Shown piece after piece: positions 42,042 to 51,674 of a stretch of DNA of 64,000 nucleotides (positions are counted from its first letter, which is position 1; each line of letters opens with the position of its first letter). A program made the position numbers and the translations under genes. The stretch is taken from contig JAOAGQ010000058.1 of the NCBI GenBank assembly GCA_026415675.1, positions 1 through 64,000 of the forward strand. The letters run 5' to 3'. The notes beneath the pieces were generated by a model. That model searched no databases and was not told the DNA's origin. It worked only from the letters and a program-made list of their open reading frames with translations. The stretch comes from Syntrophorhabdaceae bacterium (GTDB lineage: Bacteria; Desulfobacterota; Syntrophorhabdia; Syntrophorhabdales; Syntrophorhabdaceae).

Positions 42042-44483
42042 ATGGTTATAAAAGCCAAAAGGAGTCTCTTTACTATCCTCTCTCTGTTTACCTTTTTGTG
42101 TTTACTTGGTGTTCCGTATGTGAGTGCAGGGGAGGCGGATATCATACTGCCGGACCTTACAAAGATTTCATTTCCCATCTTCGGCGGTATAAGTGGCCTT
42201 TCCATCATGTATTTCGGTCTCTTGATCTGTATCATAGGCCTCATCTTTGCCATCTTCCAGTATAATCAGACAAAAAACTTACCCGCCCATAAATCGATGC
42301 TCGATGTATCTGAAATCATATGGGAAACGTGTAAATCCTACCTCACCCAGCAGGGCAAATTTCTGATCATCCTCTGGATACTCATAGCGATCTGTATGGT
42401 CTACTATTTTATGGGTCTCTCCCACGCCCCGTTCGGCAACATGCTTATTATTCTTGTCTGTTCAATCCTCGGTATCCTCGGTTCATACGGTGTGGCCTGG
42501 TTTGGTATGAGGATAAACACGATGGCCAATTCAAGGGCAGCATTTGCCTCGTTGATGAGAAAACCTGTTGATGTGGTGAATATACCCCTTACATCAGGTA
42601 TGAGTGTGGGACTCCTCCTTGTGAGTGTAGAACTCTTCTTTATGATTTGTATCCTCGTCTTTATCCCGAAGGAGCTTGTAGGTCCCTGTTTTATAGGTTT
42701 TGCGATCGGTGAATCCTTAGGGGCAAGTGCACTGAGGATTGCCGGTGGTATCTTCACCAAGATTGCCGACATCGGTTCAGACCTTATGAAGATCGTCTTC
42801 AAACTCCCTGAGGATGATCCGAAAAACCCCGGTGTTATAGCGGACTGTACAGGGGACAACGCAGGGGACAGTGTTGGACCAACCGCTGACGGTTTTGAGA
42901 CATACGGTGTAACCGGTGTTGCCTTGATCGCCTTCCTTGCCCTTGCCCTTGCCGCAAATCCTGAAATGTCAGCAACCCTCATCATCTGGATCTTCGCCAT
43001 GCGTATCCTCATGATCCTCACATCCCTCGTCTCATATTACATAAACAAAGGGATCACCACTTCCCTCTATGGTACCAAGATGAAGTTCAACTTTGAGCAA
43101 CCCTTAACAAACCTCGTCTGGATCACCTCCGCCGTTTCAATAATAGTTACGTTCTGGGCAAGCTACATGCTCCTCGGGGACATGACAAAATATCCCGACC
43201 TCTGGTGGGCGCTGGCTATCATCATATCGTGCGGTACGGTAGCAGGGGCGCTGATTCCGGAGTTCACTAAGATCTTCACCAGTACAAAGTCGAGACACGT
43301 TCAGGAGGTCGTTGGTGCCGCCCGTCACGGTGGCGCTTCCCTCGACATCCTCTCCGGTTTTGTTGCAGGGAACTTCTCTGCATTCTGGGAAGGGCTCGTG
43401 ATACTCTTTTTGATGTTCATCGCCTACGTGGTCTCCCAGAACCCATCCATCATCGCCGTAATGCCGAAGGAGTTTGCCTTTGCCGCTCCGGTCTTTGCCT
43501 TTGGCCTTGTCGCCTTCGGTTTTCTCGGTATGGGACCTGTCACGATTGCGGTCGATTCATACGGCCCTGTCTCCGACAATGCCCAGTCTGTCTATGAATT
43601 GTCGAGGATAGAAGACCGCCCGAACATAAAGGAAGAGATCAAAAAAGAGTTCGGCTTTGAACCCGATTTTGAAAACGGCAAAGACTACCTTGAAGAGGCG
43701 GACGGTGCAGGTAACACCTTCAAGGCAACGGCAAAGCCTGTGCTCATAGGTACTGCGGTGGTCGGTGCCACAACAATGGTCTTCGGTATCATCATCCTCC
43801 TCGAGAATATGTACAAGAACGTGATCGCCAAACTAAGTCTCGTCCAGCCTGAGATCATCCTCGGGCTTCTGATGGGGGGCGCGGTTATTTACTGGTTCAC
43901 CGGGGCCGCAACACAGGCCGTCACAACCGGTGCATACAGGGCGGTTGTCTTCATCAAGAAAAACATCCGCCTCGATAAAGAAGAGGCCTCCATCGAGGAT
44001 AGTAAAGAAGTCGTCAAGATCTGTACCCAGTATGCCCAGAAAGGGATGATAAACATATTCATCGTGATCTTCTTCCTCGCCCTGGCCTTATCCTTCTTCA
44101 ACCCATACTTTTTCATCGGTTACCTTGTGGCCATTGCCTTCTTCGGTCTATTCCAGGCTATCTTTATGGCAAACGCCGGTGGTGCCTGGGACAACGGAAA
44201 GAAGATAGTGGAGGTTGACCTGAAGGAAAAGGGGACAGAGCTCCATGCAGCCACCGTTGTGGGGGATACGGTAGGAGACCCCTTCAAGGATACATCCTCC
44301 GTCTCCATGAACCCTGTGATCAAATTTACCACCCTCTTTGGACTTCTCGCCACCGAGATCGCCGTTACAATGCAGTCCCAGGCGTTGAAGACCACGATCG
44401 GCATTATCTTCCTGATCGTTGCCCTTATCTTCGTCTACAGGTCCTTCTACAACATGAGGGTCGGGGAAGAGAAACTCGACTAA
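42042..44483 (+). CDS. hppA: membrane-bound ion-translocating pyrophosphatase
   Basis: Couples pyrophosphate hydrolysis to proton or sodium pumping; 813 residues, longer than the usual 670-720 because of an N-terminal segment with a signal-like helix (SLFTILSLFTFLCLLGVPYVSAG). PPi- and Mg-binding acidic motifs are present: GDNAGDSVGPTADGFETYG from about residue 271, then DNAQS and the C-terminal DTVGDPFKDTSSVS. The potassium-dependence position reads GNTFKA with lysine at 561, which in the family indicates potassium independence and usually proton pumping. The acidic motif (GDSVGPTADGFETYG instead of GDCAGMAADLFESY) marks a divergent subfamily. Good for an energy-limited anaerobe. Confidence 0.93.
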   Translation: MVIKAKRSLFTILSLFTFLCLLGVPYVSAGEADIILPDLTKISFPIFGGISGLSIMYFGLLICIIGLIFAIFQYNQTKNLPAHKSMLDVSEIIWETCKSYLTQQGKFLIILWILIAICMVYYFMGLSHAPFGNMLIILVCSILGILGSYGVAWFGMRINTMANSRAAFASLMRKPVDVVNIPLTSGMSVGLLLVSVELFFMICILVFIPKELVGPCFIGFAIGESLGASALRIAGGIFTKIADIGSDLMKIVFKLPEDDPKNPGVIADCTGDNAGDSVGPTADGFETYGVTGVALIAFLALALAANPEMSATLIIWIFAMRILMILTSLVSYYINKGITTSLYGTKMKFNFEQPLTNLVWITSAVSIIVTFWASYMLLGDMTKYPDLWWALAIIISCGTVAGALIPEFTKIFTSTKSRHVQEVVGAARHGGASLDILSGFVAGNFSAFWEGLVILFLMFIAYVVSQNPSIIAVMPKEFAFAAPVFAFGLVAFGFLGMGPVTIAVDSYGPVSDNAQSVYELSRIEDRPNIKEEIKKEFGFEPDFENGKDYLEEADGAGNTFKATAKPVLIGTAVVGATTMVFGIIILLENMYKNVIAKLSLVQPEIILGLLMGGAVIYWFTGAATQAVTTGAYRAVVFIKKNIRLDKEEASIEDSKEVVKICTQYAQKGMINIFIVIFFLALALSFFNPYFFIGYLVAIAFFGLFQAIFMANAGGAWDNGKKIVEVDLKEKGTELHAATVVGDTVGDPFKDTSSVSMNPVIKFTTLFGLLATEIAVTMQSQALKTTIGIIFLIVALIFVYRSFYNMRVGEEKLD

Positions 44484-44502
44484 ACAGTAATGTTGCAAAA
44501 AT

Positions 44503-44532
44503 AAAAATGCCCCTCATAAGAGGGGCATTTTT
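44503..44532. terminator. bidirectional intrinsic terminator between hppA and csp
   Basis: AAAAATGCCCCTC (44503-44515) and GAGGGGCATTTTT (44520-44532) are perfect inverted arms around ATAA, with extra T beyond. It serves both convergent genes. Confidence 0.92.
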
Positions 44533-44561
44533 TTTAAACCCTTTAGGGTCTTTTTTCTGGT

Positions 44562-44765
44562 TTAGCTCCTTACAACATTCGCTGCTGCAAGGCCTTTAGG
44601 GCCCTTAACGATATCGAAGGTTACCTGCTGACCTTCTGAGAGAGACTTGAAGCCTCCACCCTGAATTGCGGTGTAATGGACAAATACATCGTTGCCATCC
44701 TCGCAGGTGATAAAACCGAAACCCTTTGACTCGTTAAACCACTTAACCGTTCCTTTTGTTGCCAT
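44562..44765 (-). CDS. cold-shock domain protein
   Basis: A 67-residue CspA-family nucleic-acid-binding protein consisting of one cold-shock domain. RNP1 (KGFGFITCE, about residues 14-22) and RNP2 (VFVHYTAI) are intact. These proteins act as RNA chaperones. The gene has a strong ribosome-binding site (AGGAGG) and a long predicted leader (about 110 bases), as is usual for cold-shock mRNAs. Confidence 0.97.
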   Translation of the reverse strand: MATKGTVKWFNESKGFGFITCEDGNDVFVHYTAIQGGGFKSLSEGQQVTFDIVKGPKGLAAANVVRS

Positions 44766-44881
44766 AAAAAAAGCCTCCTGATTTGTTTTTTTGAAGATTA
44801 CGGAACTGTGTTAAGGGGAACTTCAGAAAATGGTGTACATTTTTGACCAAAACAACAGATGCTTCCGAAACTTCTTGTTCT

Positions 44882-44910
44882 ATTATCCCATAAACCCATC
44901 AAAAAAACAA
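44882..44910 (-). promoter_or_regulatory. candidate promoter of the cold-shock gene with long leader
   Basis: On the minus strand TTGTTT (44910-44905), a 17-base spacer and GATAAT (44887-44882). The predicted start near 44875 gives a leader of about 110 bases, a length in which cold-shock transcripts often carry thermo-responsive structure. Confidence 0.45.
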
Positions 44911-45021
44911 CTTTTATTTTGAGAAAATATGTCCGATTCAAATTTATTTTGCTTTTGAAAGAAAAAATATATACCATAATTTAATAAAAGGCTGAAAAAC
45001 TTTGTATAAGGAGGTGGCATC

Positions 45022-46023
45022 ATGGATTTAACGAAGGGACGGGTTATATTAACATCTCTAATCCTCTTTGCCTTTTTTGCATGTTTTTTACCGACCAATC
45101 ACACTTTCGGCCAGGTAAACTACCCTACAAAGCCCATAAACCTCTTAATCGGATATGCCCCAGGAGGGGTGGTCGATATCTCCGAGAGGTTTATGGCGAG
45201 TAAGGCGGAGAAATTTTTAGGGCAGCCCATTGTGGTTACAAATAACGGTGGGGGAGGGAGTTCCGTTGCCTTCGGTATCGTGGCTAAAAAGCCTGCAGAT
45301 GGCTACAATCTTGTAGGGGGGGCAAGTACAGGTCTTGTAAGAATCCCCCAGTTTAGAAGTGTACCCTACACGATGGATGACTTTGTTCCCATCATGCACT
45401 TTGCCACCCCTGTTTTGACCCCCATAGTGGTAAAATCTACATCCCCCTGGAAGACATTCAAGGAACTCGTGGAATATGCGAAGAAAAACCCTGGAAAAAT
45501 CACATACAGTACGACCGGGGTGGGCTCGCCAATGCATATAGCGATGGAGTTTGTGGCAAAACAGGAGGGGATATCATGGACCCATATCCCTTACCCTGGG
45601 GCAGTACCAGCCTTTACCGCCCTTCTCGGAGGCCACGTAATGGTAAACGCCGGTGCCGGGGAGAGCATCCCCTATATAAAGGACGGCACCGTCCGTATCC
45701 TTGCAAATTTAAGTGAAAACAGGGTGAAGAGCTGGCCAAATGTACCGACCTTGAGGGAACTGGGATACGATATCTATAATGAATCCGTATTCCTCTTCGC
45801 CGCGCCGAAGGGGACTCCAAAGCCCATCATAGACAAACTGGACAACGCCTTCAGGAAGGCAATGGATGACCCCGAATTCTTATCCGTTATGGCGAAGGTA
45901 GAGTTTGAGCCTTCATACAGAAATTCAGAGGATACGAGAAAATACCTCGAAGACGCCTATAAAAGGATAGGCCGTCTTATAAAGGAACTAAAGATACCCA
46001 TGGAGGAAACCCAGAAAAAATGA
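45022..46023 (+). CDS. tctC: tripartite tricarboxylate transporter receptor TctC (Bug family)
   Basis: Periplasmic binding protein of 333 residues. A signal peptide (ILTSLILFAFFACFLPTNHTFG) precedes the mature part with the TctC pattern: YPTKPINLLIGYAPGGVVD, then NNGGGGSSVAFG and the domain-two DGTVRILANLSENR and PVTPTLxE-like WPNVPTLRELG. The ribosome-binding site AGGAGGTG is strong. First gene of a complete tctCBA operon. Binds a carboxylate, not further identifiable; tctB overlaps by four bases. Confidence 0.94.
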   Translation: MDLTKGRVILTSLILFAFFACFLPTNHTFGQVNYPTKPINLLIGYAPGGVVDISERFMASKAEKFLGQPIVVTNNGGGGSSVAFGIVAKKPADGYNLVGGASTGLVRIPQFRSVPYTMDDFVPIMHFATPVLTPIVVKSTSPWKTFKELVEYAKKNPGKITYSTTGVGSPMHIAMEFVAKQEGISWTHIPYPGAVPAFTALLGGHVMVNAGAGESIPYIKDGTVRILANLSENRVKSWPNVPTLRELGYDIYNESVFLFAAPKGTPKPIIDKLDNAFRKAMDDPEFLSVMAKVEFEPSYRNSEDTRKYLEDAYKRIGRLIKELKIPMEETQKK

Positions 46024-46472
46024 ACGCTGATAAGGCAGGGGGTCTTTTCTGGTTATCTGTTGCGGTCGTTGTTTCTTATGCCTCCTACCGCCTCGGTATC
46101 GGGAGTTTTAGTTCCCCCGGTGCAGGTTTTATGCCTTTCTATGCCGCTATCTTTCTCGGGGTTTTATCGCTCATATCCATATTAGGTAAGGCAGGAGGGG
46201 TAAAAAAAGAGAAAGGAGCCCCTCCTATTATTGGCATAAAGGGGATAAAAGGGGCCTTCATCTTCGTTGTACTTATGGCCTATGGATTTTTTATCCCGTT
46301 CCTGGGGTATAACATCACCACCTTTCTCCTCATGGTGATTCTCTTTTTCATCGTCGAGAAGCAAAAGGTCTGGAAGGCGGCACTCTATGCGTTTATCGCA
46401 ACGGCAACCACCTATTATGTGTTCTCAAAGTGGCTTAACTGTCAGTTCCCTTTAGGCCCTTTAGGCTTCTGA
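46020..46472 (+). CDS. tctB: tripartite tricarboxylate transporter small permease TctB
   Basis: Small membrane subunit of 150 residues with four hydrophobic helices and the family-typical GSFSSPGAGFMPFYAAIFLG near residues 27-46. It overlaps tctC by four bases (ATGA) and is followed eight bases later by tctA. Confidence 0.93.
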   Translation: MNADKAGGLFWLSVAVVVSYASYRLGIGSFSSPGAGFMPFYAAIFLGVLSLISILGKAGGVKKEKGAPPIIGIKGIKGAFIFVVLMAYGFFIPFLGYNITTFLLMVILFFIVEKQKVWKAALYAFIATATTYYVFSKWLNCQFPLGPLGF

Positions 46473-46480
46473 GGCACGGT

Positions 46481-47992
46481 ATGGGTATCATTGACAACCT
46501 TCTCCTCGGTTTTCAGATAGCACTGATGCCTGTAAACCTTCTCTTCTGTTTTGTAGGCGTTGTCATAGGGACCCTTGTGGGTGTCCTCCCAGGCATAGGG
46601 CCTGTAGGGGCTATGGCCCTACTGCTCCCCACTACATTCGGTATCTCCCTCCATTCAAGTCTTATCATGCTTGCCGGTATATACTACGGCGCCATGTACG
46701 GAGGGTCTACAACATCCATTCTCGTCAATATTCCCGGGGAGGCGGCCTCAGTTATCACCTGCATAGACGGCTACCAGATGGCACGACAGGGTCGGGCAGG
46801 CCCTGCCCTTGGGATATCCGCAATCGGTTCTTTTATCGGGGGGAGTCTATCCCTCATTGGTCTTATGCTTATCGCGAGACCCCTTGCCAATGTGGCCCTT
46901 GAATTCGGACCGCCCGAGTACTTTGCCCTTATGTGCGCAGGGCTCATTATCCTCACATATCTAACCCAGGGCTCGATCGTAAAGTCCCTGATGATGGCCC
47001 TTGTGGGCATCCTTCTGGGTTCCATAGGTCTCGATGTGGTGATGGGTTTGCCCCGTTTTACCTTTGGGATCAACGAACTGACGGACGGGGTCGGTATAAT
47101 ACCCCTTGTCATGGGGCTCTTTGGGATCTCAGAGGTCCTCACAAATATTGAGACGGAGATTAAAAGGGAGATCTTTTACACGAAGATAAAGAATATATGG
47201 CCCTCGATAAAGGATTATGCCCAGTCAAAGGGGGCGATCATAAGAGGTTCTCTAATCGGTTTTTTTCTGGGGATTCTACCAGGGGGAGGGGCGATACTCG
47301 CATCGTTTCTCTCCTATGCCGTTGAGAAGAAGATAAGTAGAGAACCTGAAAGATTCGGGAAAGGGGCTATAGAAGGGGTCGCAGGCCCTGAAACCGCGAA
47401 CAACGCTGCGGCAGGAGGGGCAATGATACCTCTTTTATCCCTCGGCATACCCCCCAATGTGGTGATGGCGATGCTCTTCTCCGCCTTTATCATCCACGGG
47501 GTACAACCGGGTCCCATGCTGATGAAGAATAGCCCCGATGTCTTCTGGGGGCTTGTCGTGAGCATGTATGTGGGAAATGCAATGCTTCTCTTTTTGAATC
47601 TCCCATTAATCGGCCTATGGGTGCAGTTGTTGAAGATACCGTACAGGATACTCATGCCCATGATCCTCCTCTTCTGTCTCATAGGGGCATACAGCGTGAA
47701 CAATTCTGCCTTCGATGTAATGCTGATGGTCTTTTTCGGTGGTGTAGGTTATCTTATGAGGAAGTTCGGTTACGAGGCTACCCCCCTTGTCCTTGCCTTT
47801 GTGATGGGACCCCTCCTAGAACAGAATCTGCGCCAGTCCCTGTTGATATCAAAGGGGAGTTTCTCTATTTTCATATCACGACCTATCTCCGCCGTTATGC
47901 TCTCCGTTGCCTTTCTCCTTCTCCTTACGAATATTCTACCGTTCATGAAGGGGAAAAGAAGAAAAGTGGATGAGATTTTAAAGGAAGAATGA
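46481..47992 (+). CDS. tctA: tripartite tricarboxylate transporter large permease TctA
   Basis: Large permease of 503 residues with about twelve helices. Conserved segments include VGVLPGIGPVGAMALLLP (residues about 34-51), the GAMYGGSTTSILVNIPGEAASV motif (near 70-91, given here in parts) and LGIPPNVVMAMLFSAFI. No catabolic gene lies directly beside the operon, which is followed by the DUF748 gene. Confidence 0.95.
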   Translation: MGIIDNLLLGFQIALMPVNLLFCFVGVVIGTLVGVLPGIGPVGAMALLLPTTFGISLHSSLIMLAGIYYGAMYGGSTTSILVNIPGEAASVITCIDGYQMARQGRAGPALGISAIGSFIGGSLSLIGLMLIARPLANVALEFGPPEYFALMCAGLIILTYLTQGSIVKSLMMALVGILLGSIGLDVVMGLPRFTFGINELTDGVGIIPLVMGLFGISEVLTNIETEIKREIFYTKIKNIWPSIKDYAQSKGAIIRGSLIGFFLGILPGGGAILASFLSYAVEKKISREPERFGKGAIEGVAGPETANNAAAGGAMIPLLSLGIPPNVVMAMLFSAFIIHGVQPGPMLMKNSPDVFWGLVVSMYVGNAMLLFLNLPLIGLWVQLLKIPYRILMPMILLFCLIGAYSVNNSAFDVMLMVFFGGVGYLMRKFGYEATPLVLAFVMGPLLEQNLRQSLLISKGSFSIFISRPISAVMLSVAFLLLLTNILPFMKGKRRKVDEILKEE

Positions 47993-48026
47993 GGGATTTT
48001 TTTAACTTGAGCGAGAGGTATGGACT

Positions 48027-51000
48027 ATGAAAAACATATGGTATTCAATAAACCATTACAAAAAAAGCATTCTTATAAGCCTCCTAGTCCTTATTTTCCT
48101 TTTCTCAGTTACGGGTTTCTTTGTCCTTCCCCCTCTATTGAAATCCATCATTACAGGCAAGATAAAAGAGCATATAGGCAGGGATGTATCGATAGGTCAG
48201 ATCCGTTTTAACCCTTATACCCTCACCGCAAAAGTCCGGGGCCTTTCCATAACGGATAGGGGCAGCCCTGAGGTATTCCTCTCCTGCGATGAGATACTTG
48301 TAAACCTTGAAGGGCTCTCCATCTTTAAAATGGCCCTTGTTATGAAGGAACTGAAACTTACAAAACCTTACATTAAAGTGGTAAGAAAAAAAGATTTTAC
48401 CTACAATTTTTCGGATCTTCTTGAAACGAAGAAAGAGGATGGAGAAAAGAAGAAGGGAACCCCAACCACCCCTTTAAGATTCTCTCTCAACAATATCACC
48501 GTTGAAAATGGGTCAATAGATTTTATCGATGAGCCGAAGGGGACAAAACATACGGTGCGGGATATGAGGATAGGCATACCCTTTATATCGAACATACCCT
48601 CCGATGTTGAAAAGTACGTACAACCATTTTTTTCTGCAACCATCAACGATGCCCCCTATGTGTTAAAAGGAAAGACAAAGCCTTTTTCCGATTCCCTCGA
48701 GACAACCTTTGATGTGAAGATCAAAGACCTCGATATGGTCGATTACTTCCCATACCTTCCCTTCAAGACAAAATTTGTGCTCCCTTCGGGAAGCCTCGAC
48801 GTAGAGGGGAGGATAAGCTATATACAGTCTAAAAAGGCAAAGCCTTCCCTGACTGTAGAAGGCAATGTATCCATAAAAGACTTAATGATTGGAGGCGATA
48901 AAAAACAGAACCTCCTCGGTATAGCCCTTCTTAATATACAGATGCTTCCCTCAGAGGTATTTTCAAAGACATTCCACATATCAAAGGTATACCTAGAATC
49001 TCCATACGTACTCGTTGAAAGGGAAAAAGACGGGGGGATGAATCTAAAGGCGTTGATCCCTGAGGGAGATATTGAAAAAAATGTAGAAAAAGAAAAATCG
49101 GATAAACCTTCTGATATCAAACTCCAAGTAGACGATGTAACATTAAGCAAAGGGAGAATCGAGTTTTCCGACAGATCTCTCCCCGAACATTTCAAGACCG
49201 TCCTTGCTCCCCTTGACCTCTCGGTAAAGGGGTTCAGTAACAAAAAAGAGGCAAAGGCTACCTATAAAATAGAGATAACGACAGAATCAAAAGAGAAGAT
49301 AGGCATGGAAGGACTCTTTTCCATCGACCCCATTCAATCGGAAGGGAATATAAAGCTGGCCTCTATATCCATTAAAAAATATAGTCCATTTTATAACGAC
49401 CTCTTCCCCTTCATAGTAGAGAGTGGATACGGGGACATCGCCACATCTTACAGATTCAAAAAAGGGGTGAAAGATGCGGAAATAGATTTATCAGACCTCG
49501 CCTTATCTATAAAGGATATAAAGCTTAAACTAAACAAAACCGAACAGGAATTTTTAAAATTACAGGAGTTTTCTATCAAAAACGGGATCCTGGATCTAAA
49601 CAAGAAGGAGGTTCACCTCGGAAGCATCGTAACAAAAAGAGGATGGATCATGGCAAAAAGGTTAGAGGGGGGTGATCTGGACATCGTAAAATCCCTGTCA
49701 AAGACGAAAAAAGAAGAGGATAAGTCGCCCATCCCAAAAGAAGAAAATAAACCAAAAGAGGATAAAGGGTCATGGAAATTTTTGTTGCACCACCTCTTTC
49801 TTGACGACTATAGCCTCACCCTTACAGATGCGTCTACACCAATACCTGCCAGGATGGAGATCCAAAAGATAAAAATTACCGGGGAGAATATAGGAAACGA
49901 AAGGGACAAAAAAGGAAAGATAAGCTCCTCCTGTCTCATAAACAAAAAGGGACGGGTCTTTTTTGAAGGGAGGGTGTCTCCCATACCCCTCTCGGCAGAA
50001 CTTAAAGTCGATGTCGATAATGTAGAGGTGATACCATTTCAACCCTATTTCATGGACAAGGTAAATATAATGGTAACAGGTGGCTCGGTATCCACAAAAG
50101 GTCAGGTTTCATTACTCCAAAAGGATGAGGATCTGAACTTTTCATTCAAGGGAGATGGGATTCTCTCGAGATTCTCTTCCATAGACAGGCTCGATGGTAA
50201 GGAGATGGTCAACCTTGATTCCCTTTCTCTAAACGATGTCAATGTCCATTATAAACCCCTGTCGTTGCACATAAAGGGTGTCTCTTTGTCGGACTTCTAT
50301 GCCTTCGTATATATAAACCGGGAAGGGAGGTTAAACCTCATCGAGGCATTTAAAAAAGAGGCCCCCCAGGAGGATAAAGAGAAGACAACAAAGGCCAAGG
50401 ATGGGCAAATAAAAATCGGAGAGGATATTAAGACCCCATCCGGAGAGGACAAAAAGGCGGAGATAAGGATAGACGATGTTTCCCTGGTCAGGGGGAGTAT
50501 CACCTTTCACGACAGCTATATAAAGCCCGAATTCTCAGCTACTCTATCGGAGATGACAGGAAGGGTCACCGGTTTATCATCCAAGACAGGTTCAACAGGG
50601 GATGTGGAATTCCTCGCAAAACTGAACAACTTTGCCCCGATAGAGATAAAGGGCAGGATAAACCCCTTCCAGAAAGACCTCTTTGTCGATATAAGCGCAA
50701 AGATAAAGGATCTCGACTTAAGCCCCGCAACACCTTACTCGGGAAAATATGTGGGGTATACCATAGAGAAGGGTAAACTCTCCTATGAGGCTAAATACTC
50801 CATAGTTGAACGTAAGATAGATGCGGAAAACAGGGTATTTATAGACCAGTTTACATTTGGGGACAGGGTCGACAGTCCCCATGCAACAAACCTCCCCGTA
50901 AGGCTCGCCATAGCCCTTCTGAAAGACAGAAATGGCCGAATTAACCTCGAACTCCCCGTAACGGGAAGTCTCGATGACCCAAAATTCAGTATCGGGAAGA

Positions 51001-51650
51001 TCATCCTCCAGATCATAATAAATATCATAGTAAAGGCCGTTACATCCCCCTTTGCCTTACTCGGTGCGATATTCGGCGGGGGCGAGGAACTAAGTTATAT
51101 CGAGTTTGATTACGGTAGTGCTTCCATTACTGAATCGGCGATGAAAAAGATCACGAGCATAAGAAAGGCCCTCTCAGACAGGCCTTCCCTTAATCTTGAG
51201 ATTGAGGGCCATGTAGACGGCGAAAGGGACAGGGATGGCCTTAAGGTGATGCTCCTTAAAAGAAAGGTTAAGCTCCAGAAACTAAACGAGATGATGAAGA
51301 GAAATATGGCAAAGGTTCCTGTTGACGATGTCCCGATAGAGGAAGGGGAATACCAAAGGTATCTGAGGATGGCATACAGGGCCGAGAAGTTCCCTAAACC
51401 GAGGAACATAATAGGTATGGTGAAGGACATACCTGTCGCCGAGATGGAGAAGCTGATGTTGACCCATATTGAAGTTACAGAGGGGGACTTAAGGAACCTC
51501 GCATCAAACAGGGCCATGCGTGTAAAAGAGGAAATCTTGAAAACAGAAGGGATAGGTTCCGAGAGGATTTTTATTGTTGAGCCCAAATCCCTGGTGCCTG
51601 ATAGAAAACCAAAAATAAAAGAGAGCAGGGTTGATCTAAAACTCAAATAA
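48027..51650 (+). CDS. DUF748 (AsmA-like) giant envelope protein with OmpA-like C-terminus
   Basis: A 1207-residue protein with one N-terminal membrane helix (about residues 12-34), then a long periplasmic part made of beta-rich AsmA/DUF748 domains. The repeated pattern G-x-[IL]-x-[FL]-x-D recurs near residues 162, 376, 595 and 823, a period of roughly 215-230 residues. The last 150 residues include FDYGSASITESAMKKI and IEGHVDG, which resemble an OmpA-type domain. AsmA-like proteins are candidates for moving phospholipid between membranes. Position between tctA and the dehalogenase homologue seems incidental. Confidence 0.88.
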   Translation: MKNIWYSINHYKKSILISLLVLIFLFSVTGFFVLPPLLKSIITGKIKEHIGRDVSIGQIRFNPYTLTAKVRGLSITDRGSPEVFLSCDEILVNLEGLSIFKMALVMKELKLTKPYIKVVRKKDFTYNFSDLLETKKEDGEKKKGTPTTPLRFSLNNITVENGSIDFIDEPKGTKHTVRDMRIGIPFISNIPSDVEKYVQPFFSATINDAPYVLKGKTKPFSDSLETTFDVKIKDLDMVDYFPYLPFKTKFVLPSGSLDVEGRISYIQSKKAKPSLTVEGNVSIKDLMIGGDKKQNLLGIALLNIQMLPSEVFSKTFHISKVYLESPYVLVEREKDGGMNLKALIPEGDIEKNVEKEKSDKPSDIKLQVDDVTLSKGRIEFSDRSLPEHFKTVLAPLDLSVKGFSNKKEAKATYKIEITTESKEKIGMEGLFSIDPIQSEGNIKLASISIKKYSPFYNDLFPFIVESGYGDIATSYRFKKGVKDAEIDLSDLALSIKDIKLKLNKTEQEFLKLQEFSIKNGILDLNKKEVHLGSIVTKRGWIMAKRLEGGDLDIVKSLSKTKKEEDKSPIPKEENKPKEDKGSWKFLLHHLFLDDYSLTLTDASTPIPARMEIQKIKITGENIGNERDKKGKISSSCLINKKGRVFFEGRVSPIPLSAELKVDVDNVEVIPFQPYFMDKVNIMVTGGSVSTKGQVSLLQKDEDLNFSFKGDGILSRFSSIDRLDGKEMVNLDSLSLNDVNVHYKPLSLHIKGVSLSDFYAFVYINREGRLNLIEAFKKEAPQEDKEKTTKAKDGQIKIGEDIKTPSGEDKKAEIRIDDVSLVRGSITFHDSYIKPEFSATLSEMTGRVTGLSSKTGSTGDVEFLAKLNNFAPIEIKGRINPFQKDLFVDISAKIKDLDLSPATPYSGKYVGYTIEKGKLSYEAKYSIVERKIDAENRVFIDQFTFGDRVDSPHATNLPVRLAIALLKDRNGRINLELPVTGSLDDPKFSIGKIILQIIINIIVKAVTSPFALLGAIFGGGEELSYIEFDYGSASITESAMKKITSIRKALSDRPSLNLEIEGHVDGERDRDGLKVMLLKRKVKLQKLNEMMKRNMAKVPVDDVPIEEGEYQRYLRMAYRAEKFPKPRNIIGMVKDIPVAEMEKLMLTHIEVTEGDLRNLASNRAMRVKEEILKTEGIGSERIFIVEPKSLVPDRKPKIKESRVDLKLK

Positions 51651-51674
51651 CTATTAACAATCACAGGAGATTTA

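Noticed and set aside
42404-43021. A 205-codon minus-strand frame opposite hppA
   Set aside because: Antisense of conserved membrane helices; composition artefact.
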